DNA of 64,000 nt from Argyresthia goedartella (taxonomy: Eukaryota > Arthropoda > Insecta > Lepidoptera > Argyresthiidae): contig OX463814.1 in assembly GCA_949825045.1 (NCBI GenBank), positions 29,406,383 through 29,470,382 of the forward strand, in the 5' to 3' direction. Positions 32,129-43,170 of the stretch are shown in pieces. The notes beneath the pieces are model-generated. The model saw only the letters and a program-made list of their open reading frames with translations, had not been told where the DNA came from and ran no database searches. Numbering within the stretch: position 1 is the first letter of the stretch; every line of letters begins with the position of its first letter. The position numbers and the translations under genes are program-made.

Positions 32129-33734
32129 AAGTCTGGCCGCTGAGAGAATGCGATCCTGACACCTGTCATTTTGAGATGACTTGATATGGGAGATTATTAA
32201 CGTTATCGCTTAACGTTACTAACTTTACTAGCGTAACGTTATTTTTTTCTCACTTTTACCCGCGACTCGCAAAATATGTATGTAAATTAAAATTGTTGTC
32301 AATAGAAAATAAACAAAGTATTGGTTACTTTTTATTGCACAAAATCATAAAATAAAAACCTTATTAAATTAAACCAACTTAACTAAATTAAATCTATAAT
32401 CTATGCATAATGTGTTTTAATTCAATTCACATTCGCTTGACGAACTGCCATCGCTGTCTTCTTCCCCAACTAAAATTATCATTTAAATATACTCAACGCA
32501 TCAATTCTTACGTCTGTTAAAATCTTCGAAAATAAGGTTTTTAGTTTTTTCGACGATCTTCAGTGCCCAGTCATCTCTTGTGACTTTTTCACAGGCTTCT
32601 TTCAGAAGACCCATCAACTTTTTTGTGCCGAATGGCGGTGCAGTGTTGTGGACAACTCAATCGCATTAGACTTGTCTTTAAACGATTACCAAAAACGCAC
32701 CTATTTTACTACCAATAAATTCGAAATGACTGCCAGAATGGATAAATGTCCACCAAATTGTGTTTGGATAAATGATCACCAAACTTCTTTCTATGTTTTG
32801 TGTACTTAAGTTTATGTTTTTAGTATTTTTTGTTGTTCTTACATGTTCAACCTAACACGAAGGATGAAGGGGGCTTCGCTTCGCTCACCCTCTTCACCCT
32901 TCACCTAAGCTACCGCAGTATTTTGCCCTGATATTTTTTGCAACTTTTGGTGTTCATTTATCCATTTTGGGTAGAAAAAAATATTTTGGTGATCATTACA
33001 TTTGTTGCCATCGCATTATACTGGCAGTGGTACGGAGGGATTCTCAGAACACGAAGACAATATTCAAAAGCCAGTTCGTTTATTTCGTATCACACATTAG
33101 GAGGCTAATTTTCTTTAACTAAGTTCAATAACTCTGCTTTGAGCATCTACATGTTTGCGTTAATGTTCTTTTCTTGAAGCCTAGCCACCAAATCTCCGTT
33201 TTTTTTTAGGTCTAAAACTACTAAACATAGTTCTGTGTTCATCGCGTGGGGTGTTTTTTGACGTTGGTTTTACAGATTACAAAATTAAGTTCGTTTTTAT
33301 GTGTGTTGGTGACCGGTGCAACCACACTACCGTACTACGGCACCTTTACGTTCTGATGATATCAAATTATTAGATATAATAACAAATTAATGTGTAATAT
33401 AATATTACTATTCGCAACGTTACTATTTCCCGATATTGATGGTAAATTAATACAAAAATTTACGGCTGCCATTATCTTGTACAACCAAGTATGGATTTGA
33501 AACAAAAACATTAAACATTGCAATAAACATAGGTTTCTTCATTATTTAACATTTAAATCATCACCAAAAATAATATATAACATTGTAACTTCACATAATG
33601 GTAATAGTTCGAATTGTAATTATTTGTTAATAGAACAAATAAACAATACATTTTTTTAATCGAAAAATACATCAAACATCGTCGTCGGTTTGATCCAGAC
33701 CTGTCAGGATCATATTCTCTCAGCGGCCAGACTT
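32129..33734. mobile_element. 1.6-kb TIR transposon with TA target duplication
   Basis: The left end aagtctggccgctgagag is matched in reverse complement at the right end (33734 inward), and similarity continues to 'gatcctgaca' for about 36 bp with few mismatches. TA dinucleotides abut both ends (32127-32128 and 33735-33736), as in Tc1/mariner-type insertions. On the minus strand at about 32690-32520 the peptide FGTKKLMGLLKEACEKVTRD may be a transposase remnant; no catalytic motif is visible. A separate MITE (32669-33009) has inserted inside it. Confidence 0.82.
32669..33009 (+). mobile_element. 341-bp MITE with 9-bp TSD, second copy
   Basis: It starts gacttgtctttaaacgat and ends gatcattacatttgttgcc. 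The 9-bp repeat atcgcatta is perfect at 32660-32668 and 33010-33018. It is the same family and orientation as 18577-18898, with the same interior (cttcgcttcgctcacc, ctaagctaccgcagtatt). Confidence 0.9.
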
Positions 33735-33736
33735 TA

Positions 33737-34119
33737 ACTTATTAACTATAACTAGGTATAGGTAATCACATGTATTTTTTGACATGAGCGTGGCAGAAGA
33801 ATGCCAATAGACAAAATTCAAACAAATATTACTTCCCCAATATTAGTTTGATAAAGTTTACCTACTTAAACAAACGGTCAGAGTGTCGATAAGGGGGCGG
33901 AAGAACAGTCTCTAGCCTGGGAATGTTCCTAATTTAATTTGATTGTTTACTACATTATTTATTGTTTGCCCATTATTCTTGAAGGTAAGTATGTATTAAT
34001 TAGGGGTTCGGTACCTAACTATTTTGTAATGATTATTGTTGTTCTACTTACTTCTGTCATTATAAAAAGACTATAAGAACAGTCTAATCGGTATACCTAA
34101 CAGTAGAAACAGTAACTTG
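33737..34119. other. No gene recognised
   Basis: AT-rich stretch between the TIR element and the promoter-like block. Confidence 0.5.
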
Positions 34120-34308
34120 GCGCTAGATAGTGCGAGCCAGTAGACAGACAATAGGCAATCTATCGATAATAACAAAACACACTCGCCGTGTCTTTAGGTA
34201 TGTGACGTCATCATCGGTTGCTAGCGGAGACGGTGTCTGACTGTCTCTGTCTGTCGCCCGCCCGCCAACTACCGCCAAGGCCGCCACCAACAGAGAACAG
34301 ACGCCATT
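34120..34308 (+). promoter_or_regulatory. Promoter-like block with CRE site
   Basis: A perfect TGACGTCA palindrome (ATF/CREB-type site) at 34203-34210 is followed by a GC- and CpG-rich run (cgcccgcccgccaactacc) leading to gccattatg just before an ATG at 34309. The contrast with the AT-rich surroundings suggests a real or former promoter. No transcript evidence is available. Confidence 0.4.
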
Positions 34309-34683
34309 ATGCTGCGCAATATTATGAATGAATCACATTCACTCACACTTCTTTATCCTTCGGCATGCCGAAGAAGTTTTTGCCAGATTCTTGAGCGTTC
34401 TTCCAGTTATACTTGCTTCTGCAACCCTTCACTGAACACATCATGCCAACCATGTCGAAACAGCACTGTTTTAGTGGTAAAAAACTCAGGAAAAATTAAC
34501 AATGTGTACGAACTTTGTGGTTATGCGTCTGTTTAGCACCAGAATGGTAACTCGGCTGAGTTCGAGTGGGAATCGAACACGGACGATTCTCGTGCGCGGT
34601 ATTGCCAGATGCAAGATACATATTGCCGATATTGTTTTGTTACAGAATGCCCGGATTGCATAATTAAGGAGCAGAAATCGTAG
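34309..34683 (+). other. Cys-rich ORF interrupted by one TAG
   Basis: A 75-codon frame from ATG 34309 ends at TAG (34534-34536) and continues open in the same frame for 48 further codons to TAG at 34681. Both parts are Cys-rich with CxxC pairs (CQPC upstream; YCQMQDTYCRYC and TECPDC downstream). I do not recognise the protein. It could be a pseudogene, a recoded stop, or a chance open frame. Confidence 0.25.
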
Positions 34684-35110
34684 CTTTGTAAGAGCGCTGA
34701 ATTGAATAGAAAAGAATATTTCATAACTGTTTCAAAGCTCAAACATTTAGTAAGTTTATACGCAAATGGTACCTACCAAACGAGTTACCGGATTATGGCC
34801 TAGTGAAGGGCTCACTTTGCTCTCCCTAAGTAGTGATACTAATAATTACCTTATTAAGAATAGGTACCAAATTCCATAAAATTTACTTCTCTTTGGTTGG
34901 TTGCAAGAATTTACGCGTATGAATTTCCCGGCTCGCAAGCAAGGTTGTCAAATTACCGCAACCCTATAACTTCGCGCAGCTGCGAGCGTGTCTCCCGCTT
35001 TCTCGCTCGCACGCGTGAATAGTCTCGATTACCTTTCCTACTCCTACCTACCCTTCCCGTTCCAAAATTGACTTTTGATTTGAAACAAAACGCTCCGCTC
35101 CTTTTGTAAT
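34684..35110. other. No gene recognised
   Basis: Nothing coding seen on either strand. Confidence 0.45.
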
Positions 35111-35830
35111 TATTTACCCCCGACGACCAAAAGAGGGTTTTTATAACTTTGAACTCTTTTTGACTGTGTGTGTGTGTGTCTCTGTGTATGTCTGTCTGTG
35201 ATACTCTAGAGCTCAAACGGATGGACGGATTTCAATGCGGTTTTTGTAAATGATAGATAGTATACTTCCATGCGATGGTTCTTAGCTGCGATTTATCAAA
35301 ATAAGTTCAGTGTTTGGCAACTTATTAGCTTAACAAAGACCCAAGTCAACCAAATTTTAGTCTTTTTAACCCCAGACGACGAAAAATATGAGTGTTGTTA
35401 TAGGTTTGAGGCGTCTATCTGTCTCTGAGTGTGTGTGAGGGTGTGTGTGTATGAGGGTGTGTATGCGTGTGTGTGTTTATCTGTGTGTCTAACTGTGGCA
35501 CCCTAGCGCTCACGGGTGGACGGATATTTTTAATATGATACAAGTCAGAGACAACGAAAAAGAGGGTTGTTATAAGTTTGAAGTTTAAGCCTGTGTTTAT
35601 GCGTGGGTGTCTGTCTGTCTGCGTGTGTGTGTGTGTGTCTCTGTTTGTGTCTGTATGTGGCCCCTTAGCGCTCAAATGGGTGGACGGATATTGGTGATGC
35701 CGCATCTTTTTTTGTCGTCTCTGACTTACAAGTCAGAGACGACAAAAAAAGATAGGTATGTGGCATAGGCGCTCAATCGGGAGGACGGATTTTGGTGACG
35801 CTGCACACAAGTCAGAAAGAATGTATTACT
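35110..35830. repeat. Tandem array of microsatellite-bearing units
   Basis: About four units begin 'gacgac.aaaagagggtt.ttata' (35120, 35376, 35547, 35738), contain a (GT)n/(TGTC)n tract and end 'tagcgctcaaatgggtgga' with 'cggat'. Spacing is irregular (170-260 bp). This is the layout of lepidopteran microsatellite-associated interspersed elements. Confidence 0.75.
35704..35753. repeat. Perfect 24-bp inverted repeat with 2-nt loop
   Basis: Arms atctttttttgtcgtctc... and its exact complement are separated only by 'ac'. It lies where two units of the tandem array meet head to head. Confidence 0.92.
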
Positions 35831-36446
35831 GAGACACAGATTGACTTCCACATTTTAAGCAGATTTGTCATGAGGACTATTGAATAGTTTTCTCTGATTT
35901 ACTTCACAAATTGCAACATCTTGTAATTTTTTTTCGTGACTTAGACCTATAGCTCTGAACAAGCATATATGCTTGGCGTTTTGCAAATGATTTACTGCCC
36001 AGATATACGACAGCCTTTTCTACTTTAGTTCCTTGCAATTCAATGAGTCGGGGGTTTTTTAATTTTTTAATTTATAACTATCCCCTACGGGTTCTCAGTG
36101 GCATACCAGTGACAGTATTATTTAATATTTCTGTTACAGTTACACAATGGCATTCAAATTCGAAATCGACCAATCACATCGCAAGAAAATGCAGCTCTTG
36201 TAAACTAATCGTGTTATATGAAACGACCGAATTAGGAACAGTTTAAGTTAATATTTGGTACACCTATGTATTTTTCTGTAACCCAAACACGAAAGTTAAA
36301 AAATAAATAAAAAAATTGAGGGGTAAATCAGAAAAATTAATAAAACTGGTGTCCCACGATAGTGTGACATGACATGTCCAAAGAAAGAACATGTTGCTAG
36401 AAATATAGGAAAATTACAAAATTTTAGGATTTGTAGTATCCTTTTT
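35831..36446. other. No gene recognised
   Basis: AT-rich; short incidental ORFs only. Confidence 0.5.
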
Positions 36447-36850
36447 AGGGTTCCGTACCCAACGGGTAAGAACGGAACCCTATTACTAAGACTTCGCTGT
36501 CCGTCCGTCTGTCACCAGGCTGTATTTCAAGAACCTAGCTAGCTAGAGAGTTGAAATTTTCACAGATTATGTATTTCTGTTGCCGCTATAACAACAAATA
36601 CTAAAAAACAGGATAAAAGAAATATTTAAGGGGGCTCCCATGCAACAATTCTTTCAATACCACATACAAACTTATGGATGCACCTGGTTACGTACATGGA
36701 GTGTGAAAGTAACCGCACCAATAACTTTGTAAACAATATTTTGCTGTGTAAAATCCAAACTATTCACTCCACACCATCGCTTCCATTGAACGGTGGTACG
36801 GAACCCTTCGTGCGCGATTTAGACTCGCACTTGACCGGTTTTTTATTTTT
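36447..36850 (-). repeat. Lepidopteran 'ccaagtgcgagtcgg' dispersed repeat, inverted copy
   Basis: It starts 'agggttccgtacccaacg' and 'aagacttcgctgtccgtc' and ends 'ggtacggaacccttcgtg' and 'gactcgcacttgaccgg', the reverse complement of the signatures at 20925-21495. Confidence 0.85.
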
Positions 36851-36969
36851 ATTACATAATACATATAGGTCTTTAATTAAGTATTATGAGAAAAATGTAG
36901 AGGAATGTGTGTAATTTTTTTTCAATGCCATATAAAAAACCTACAAGGTACTTCCCGTTGACCTGGAAT

Positions 36970-37200
36970 CGTGAAATTCGGTATAGGTAATAACCATTAA
37001 CCAAGTAAGTAATATAAAAAATCTAAAAACCGTAAATTTGTTCCTTCGCAACAAAAATGCGATCGTGAAATTCGGTAAAGAATGATAACCAAATTAAGAA
37101 AAAAATCTGAAAACCGTAAGTTTGTAATTCCTTCACAAAAAAATGCGATTTGTGCGGAACCCTCGATGCGCGAGTGAAATTCGCACTTGGCCGTTTTTTT
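36970..37200. repeat. 94-bp tandem duplication ending in repeat fragment
   Basis: 'cgtgaaattcggta' begins two units at 36970 and 37064, each continuing to 'aaaaccgtaa.tttgt' and 'aaaaatgcgat'. A short piece of the lepidopteran repeat (ggaaccctcgatgcgcga...cgcacttggccg) follows at 37155-37193. Confidence 0.7.
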
Positions 37201-37389
37201 TTTCAATTTGACAGCTGTTAAGATTGATGCCAGAAATATGTTCCTGCAGTTTAAGTTCAGTTTGAACTTTCCTACCTAAATACGTAACTCGATAAGTTTT
37301 GAGACAAGAAAAAACTATATAAGTTAGTTATTGACAATATTTATTTTTAATTATTTTGAAATACTCTCCTTCTTCTCTATGCAAAGTTC

Positions 37390-38870
37390 CATTCGCCTAA
37401 CTAAACCAACTATTAAGGCACGTTTGCCAGTTTTGATCCGCTATTTTCGAAATTGCGACTTCGTAGGCGGCCACGGCCTCTTCGGCACATGAAAAAAAAA
37501 AAAAAAAAAATTTTTCTTTGATTATCGGGAACAAAAAGAAATCACTGAGAGCTAAATCAGGACTGCACGGTGGATCGGGCAAGGTTTCAACACCGACATT
37601 CCTCAAGAAACGCCTTTATACTGAGGGACGTCTGCGACGAAGCGTTGTCGCGATGCAGCATGATTCCCCGAAGCCCGGTCTTTGATCTCCTCTCTCGCGA
37701 AAAAAACAATAGGCAGCCACCATTTTTGACCGAGCGAGCGAAGCGAGCGAGGTGCTCTATTTCGACAAAATAGGAGGCCGATTTTGCTTTCGTCTGTCTC
37801 TATTTCTCGTGTCAGTCAGTTCCGGTCTAGGGGCCACAGTTTTCAAGCGATCCTCAGAAAACTTGGCACACGTGTTCCTTGAATGAAAAGCTTTTTTTTT
37901 CAGGAGCTTTTCTCGATTTTCCCCTGGGGAGGGGTTATGACATCATTATTTTTTTGTGTTTTTTTTTTTTTCTGAAAACTATCGTATGGTGTATCAAATT
38001 AAAGTGCTTCATGAGCCGGTTCTAAAAATATTACATCATTACATTTCGGCCGCCTGTTTTCTAAAAATCCAAGAAATCTATTTTCGTGAAAAGTCAATAT
38101 ATTGTATTTTAAATCGCAAAATGGAGTTTACAAAGTTATTGGTGCAGCTACTTTACTACTTGATTTTGATTGAATATAAAATACTTACCTATAAATTGGT
38201 TCACAGTCCCCCCTGTTAGCGAGGTCTACTGCCCACAGGGCCACTAGTTTTACCAACGTTACGAGGTCTTTGCAGTTTTGTCGGCTACTTTCCTTCTGAA
38301 AAGACCCAACTAACGACTGTCTCTTATTTTCCAGATCATATTAATAAATCCACGTTTCGTCGCCTGTGATTATTTCAGAAACGCGTCTTGACGTTCCGTT
38401 TTCAAACCTTTATATACGGCTCAAAGTAAAGTCTTAGACAGATAACTGTAAACACAAAGGGGTTGTTTGTAGTCCGTATAGCACACGAGCTGATGCCCGC
38501 TCAATATGTAGGGGCCTGGACATAGCAGGGAGGTTTGACTCCTGGGCATGGGTAATTCCATTTTTTCCCCCCCAACAAAAAAAAAAAACTTTTTCAAACC
38601 GTAGACGCATTTCGCAGCACCAATCCACACGGGCCTGTTGTCCAGTCTCTGATGAGAGCAAATGCGGAATCCAACGATAACAAAGCTTCCTCACTCCAAG
38701 ATGCTGATGCCAAATAATGTTAACGCTCCACGAACCCACGCCAGGAATCTTCTCGATTTCCGAGTAAGTAATTCGTGGGTCTTCCCGCACCATCCTTGCA
38801 GTAGTCCAGACATTTTCTGCAGAGAGCTACCTTTTTCCCTCTCTATCTCACACCTCTTTACTCTATACGA
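37390..38870 (-). pseudogene. mariner transposase remnant, interrupted twice
   Basis: From high to low coordinates: PRITYSEIEKIPGVGSWSV and LGVRKLCYRWIPHLLS (38793-38590, helix-turn-helix and WVPHxL region), GDETWIY (about 38370-38345, first catalytic Asp), then LHRDNASSQTSLSIKAFL (about 37665, second Asp) and PPCSPDLALSDFFLFPIIK (about 37570, third Asp of D,D34D). Two unrelated insertions, about 38430-38590 and 37668-38225, separate these parts. A run of A/T at 37490-37510 disrupts the C-terminus. Clearly mariner, clearly inactive. Confidence 0.88.
37668..38225. mobile_element. Repeat inserted in the mariner copy
   Basis: Non-coding block between the second-Asp and first-Asp regions of mariner. 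It includes 'gagcgagcgaagcgagcg', T-rich tracts and 'caaagttattggtgcag'. The exact ends and class are not resolved. Confidence 0.5.
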
Positions 38871-38929
38871 GAAAAGAGGTCGCAGCTCGCTCATAGCCAG
38901 CACTTGGCGCAGCCTGTACATATAATGTT

Positions 38930-39461
38930 GGTATTCTTTCTATTCTTCTTAATAAAGAGAAATCATATGCATATGTTATCCCTATATCCTCCATTATTCT
39001 ACCAGAAAAGCTCATATTCAGATATTCGGATAATGAGCACATTTATCATGTTGATAGTCAAGCCTAATAATTTGAACCGGGCTTTAGCCAAACAACTAAA
39101 GCGCAGATTGTGAGGGATCAACTGCTTTGTAGAGTACAGTGTAAATTTTTGGATCTAAAATGAGAATCTTCACATTAACTGGAGTAAACAAGGCCCGGCT
39201 TCATTTACTTTCGGCACGTGGTGGCGAGGCCAGGAAATTGTGTGCCTTTATTGAACATCATAAATCAAACCACTACGCTAGTTACATCAACACTGGTATG
39301 GGGGCATGTTTGAGAAAAATAGGCGTTTACCGTTTTCATTATAAGAGTGCGTGCGTTTTGTGGTTGGGCGTGGTTGTGGTTGTGGCCCGTGTACGGCGTG
39401 CCTTTTCCCATATGTGGTGACTGAGGCACATGTTATTGAATACTTAGATTATACTTAAACG
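38930..39461. other. No gene recognised
   Basis: Short unrecognised plus-strand ORFs at 38904-39113 and 39160-39420. Confidence 0.45.
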
Positions 39462-39660
39462 TCCTCTGTGGCGCTGTGGTTGTGGCTCTGCCTACCATGC
39501 GAGAGGGCCCGGGTTCGATCCCCGGCTGGGGCCAAGGTTCGATATTTATATGTGTGTGACGTCGCTATTTCTGGTTACCACGACACAGGGTATCCTGGTG
39601 TGGGGCCAGAAGCAGTGTATATGCCTATATGTAAATGTTTATGTTTGTTTTTGTTTAATG
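39462..39660 (+). repeat. tRNA-derived SINE, most complete copy
   Basis: The A-box-like TGGCGCTGTGG is at 39469-39479 and the B box GGTTCGATCC at 39512-39521, in a tRNA-like head (gctctgcctaccatgcga). The body (ggttaccacgacacaggg, tgtggggccagaagcag) ends in a T/G-rich tail around 39640-39660. Related copies: 17285-17452 (minus), and fragments at 7525 and 29985. Confidence 0.9.
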
Positions 39661-39837
39661 ATTTGGTCAATAGCATTTAATGTAGTAACAATAACAATTT
39701 AACACTATACCATCCATTATGTGATAGGTAGGATGTGAAAAAAGTTTTGCTCGTTTCCTGGCATTTTCGATCTCAAGTAGTAAGTTTTCGTATAAAGGTA
39801 TATTAATAGTAGATTGTTGCACAAAGCAGAAAGTAAT

Positions 39838-39903
39838 TTATTTGGTGATCATTTACCCATTTTGGGTAAAAAAATATATTTTGGTGATCATTTTATTTGT
39901 TGC
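39838..39903 (+). repeat. 3' fragment of the 9-bp-TSD MITE family
   Basis: 'tttggtgatcatttaccc' to 'gatcattttatttgttgcc' equals the last 65 bp of the MITEs at 18577 and 32669. Confidence 0.75.
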
Positions 39904-40212
39904 CAAACAAAAAAGGCGCCGCCGACAAGCCAAATACGGCATTTTGCGCCCTTGCCTTGGGATCAATTAAAAAGTTATTGCTATTTGTTTTTCCTCTGAA
40001 CTATAAGGCACATTTTCATCGCATTGATAGCTTATTTAGAGCCCGAGCGCTATCGATGGCTCTAAAAGGCACAAGTGCAATATAAATTACATACTTATTG
40101 CGAGGCGTATAATCTGCTTGTATATCAACTACTGCATAGAAAGTAGGTGAAAAATAAAACTGAGAGAAATTAGAATAGTTTCATTATTAAAATCGATAGA
40201 CACAATATTACA

Positions 40213-41128
40213 TTTATCTACACACGTATCATAAACCCTCTTTACTGCGTCCAAAAACCGCACGTTAAGATCAGCATAATGTTAAACTACTTTGTAAAAA
40301 CTCATTTCTTATCTGAATATTGAACATTATGACCATAATGTGTAAATTTTCTACATATTATGACATTCAAATTTCGAACGCCGACGCCCGCCTGCGTGCC
40401 GTCCCTACTTTGTCTACGAAGTTGGCACTACCGAACAAACTAAACAACTCAATGCCACAATACCGATCAAACATTCAAAGAACACATCAAAGAGAGCTTA
40501 TGATATGTGTGTAGATAAACTAGTGCATGTAACTGTACATAATAAGGCATTATGTATCAGTCACATAAACTACTATTATTAAAAGTACCTAAGGTTAATG
40601 CTTTTACCAGGAACATTTATGTCATCACTTCACACTCAAACTGTCTAACTTCATACGGCCGTCAGGTTGACCAACCGAGCGCATTGTAAACCTAGGGTTT
40701 TACTTTTAGTAACTTGACATGTGCCACCTCTAAAAGTAGTTTATGTGACTGCTACATAATGGAGGGCATTAATACCCGAGAGTGTGTTTATGAAACGAGC
40801 CGAAGGCGAGTTTCATAATAATATCACTCGAGAGTTTTAATGCCTAATTATGTAAAGCTCTCTTTGATGTGTTCAGGAACCGTATGTTTGACCGGCATTG
40901 TGGCTCTGCAGTTGTTTAGCTTGTTCTGTAGTACCAACTTCGCAGGAGGGCGTCGGCGTTCGAAATTTGAATTTCATAATATGTAGAAAACTACACATTA
41001 TGGTCATAATGTCTAATTTTTCAGATAAGAAATGAGTTTTTACCAAGTAGTTTACCATTATGCTGATCGTAACGTGCGGTTTTTGGACGCAGTAAAGAGG
41101 GTTTATGATGCATGTGTAGATAAAAACT
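40213..41128. mobile_element. Nested MITE cluster forming a 900-bp inverted structure
   Basis: A complete MITE (40213-40519) has ends tttatctacacacgtatc and its near-complement. A second copy in inverted orientation (about 40853-41128) lacks one terminus. Between them is another pair of inverted repeats, cattatgtatcagtcaca (40548-40573) and its complement (40737-40761). Then comes a third inverted motif, 'cattaatacccgagagtg / ctcgagagttttaatgcc' (about 40767-40845). Confidence 0.82.
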
Positions 41129-41485
41129 AACAGTACAGGATTTCCATTTTTTTTTTTTTGCTCATATCATAAGCAACGAACTGCCGTTTTTTGGTAGATA
41201 TGTGGTAAGGTTATGGTAGAATTGCAGCGTAGTTGGAAGAAAAATGTATTGTAATGACCTTAAGCACCGACCAAGATGCTCCGAAACTTAAGTCAGTCCC
41301 TCGGACTAAAGCAGTTTAAAGCAATACTTTTTACTGACGACTCAACCTACACTTCTTAGACTGTGCGTCTATATAGACAAGGTGGGTGAGGTGAAAGCGC
41401 GATATCTGGCTGCAGTCAACAATTTTTGCTGTTATTTTTAAATAACATGTTCCTGGATCAAAGAAAGTAAGAAATAAATACCAAG

Positions 41486-42105
41486 TGGCCAAATGCGATT
41501 CGGGCTCGCCCATGAAGGGTTCCGTTGTAGCAAGTAATTATGTGACTGGATGTTTGTGTTGTAACTTTGTTTTTCATAGTGTTTGTATGAATGACAAAGT
41601 TATCTTTGCGGTTTTTAATTAATGGTTTATATCCTAAAAACTATTTATTTTATTTTGTTTAAACTGATTTCCGTTGAAAGTGTGTATTGTAATACACAGC
41701 ATACATTTTTTGTAGATTTTTCAATCTACAAAAAATGTATGGGCGGGGGACACATTTTTCCACTTTGGAAGGGTCTGTCTCCTTAACGATTTACTTTGAG
41801 GAAAAATCGTCGTAGGAATCTCAACTTCATTTTTAATGACCTATCTACAGACACCCCACACATAGGTTTGATGAAAAAAAAATTGGTTTCAGTTCCATGT
41901 ATGGAGAGAGCCCCCTATAATTACTTAAATGTTTCAATTTTTTTATAAAAATCATAAAGTGGTTCACAGAATACATCTACATACCAAGTTTCAACTGTGT
42001 AGTTCAAACAGTTTCTGCATAAAGTTGCTGTGACATGTGTACGGACAGATAGACTTGACGAAATTATAAAGGTTCCTTATTGCTCTACGGAACCCTTCAA
42101 ATTAG
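41486..42105 (+). repeat. Diverged 'ccaagtg' lepidopteran repeat
   Basis: The start 'gtggccaaatgcgattcg' with 'gaagggttccg' and the end 'ctacggaacccttcaaat' are diverged versions of the repeat at 20925. A 17-bp-armed hairpin (catacattttttgtaga / complement) lies inside at 41700-41741. Confidence 0.65.
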
Positions 42106-42264
42106 GCTAAACTGTTACCATAACCCACATGATAACTTTTTACGAAGAGTTAAATATTTTGTACATTATATAGCGGAACCACGACTGGATGATGCCTTGA
42201 CCCTACTCTGCAGATGCCTATAATGTACCTAGCAGTTTATTTAACCTTAGTATCATATCAATTA

Positions 42265-42385
42265 ACCCATCTCATCCTCACTTGGTTTGCTGGAAGAGTT
42301 CTCTTATTAGAGATAAGCTCGCCCTTGTACACTTTATTTGTTATTACCCTTTCTATATGTCGTTTGTGTGTAGGAAATCAATTAT
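42265..42385 (+). repeat. LINE 3' UTR fragment
   Basis: 'ggtttgctggaagagttc' and 'agagataagctcgccctt' match the 3' UTR at 14285-14330. Confidence 0.65.
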
Positions 42386-43170
42386 TATAATTATTATCAT
42401 ACCACATACGGTGGCGTATAGAAGAGCATTGACCTGGATGCTACCGAGATTTGCACGGGGAATGGAAATAGGTCACATGTACGCATCAAAAACAATAATG
42501 AAATTAAAGGACATCCTTTAATTTTATTTCATTTTATTATTGCTGTGCTCTATATTGTCGAGAGGATATTGCTTCATGCGTACAGCAGAATATTGTTTCT
42601 TATTTATTTATTCATTGACAATAAGACTTAACAGTACAACACCATAGCGCACTTATTGCTAAAGACTTAAGGCGATACCTCGTCCGTGCAAAGGTCCCCG
42701 TTACTCCAGGCGGAAAGACCCGCAGTGTGAGAGGGACGGAATCGGAAAAAAATGAAAAACCGTAGCGCTAAACAACAGAATAATTGTTTAAAAATAAACT
42801 ACTCTATTTTGTTAAAAAGTTTTTTAAGGAGATTTTGTGAATACATAATATCTACATTTTGAACGCAGTTCCACAATGAAATGAATTAGGATTTCAGAAT
42901 TACAGGAAAAAATTATATAATTTAGAGGTGTTTTCGTAATTAAATTCTATCGAGAAAATTTCATCCAATCGCGTTTTTTTTTGGTGAAAATCTTAATCAA
43001 ATACTCAATAGATATACTCTGTAGATGACTTCATGGTGGAGTAAATGGATTCGAAAAAACCCCATTTTATTTTCGCACCTTAACATTTATTTACTTAGTA
43101 GTAAAAAGAGTTGGTACTCTAATTTTGGTATAGAATCAAAGAAAATATCAAGATGATCAAAAACATTAAC
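42386..43170. other. No gene recognised
   Basis: AT-rich; nothing assignable on either strand. Confidence 0.5.

Noticed and set aside
35415..35705. 96-codon ORF rich in Thr-His repeats
   Set aside because: Translation of GT/CA microsatellite tracts; low complexity, no coding evidence.
37496..37512. Poly-Phe run in the mariner C-terminus
   Set aside because: Produced by an A/T homopolymer, likely a slippage or sequencing artefact.
40213..41128. CRISPR-like array or replication origin
   Set aside because: The repeats are inverted MITE ends without regular spacers; the context is clearly eukaryotic.
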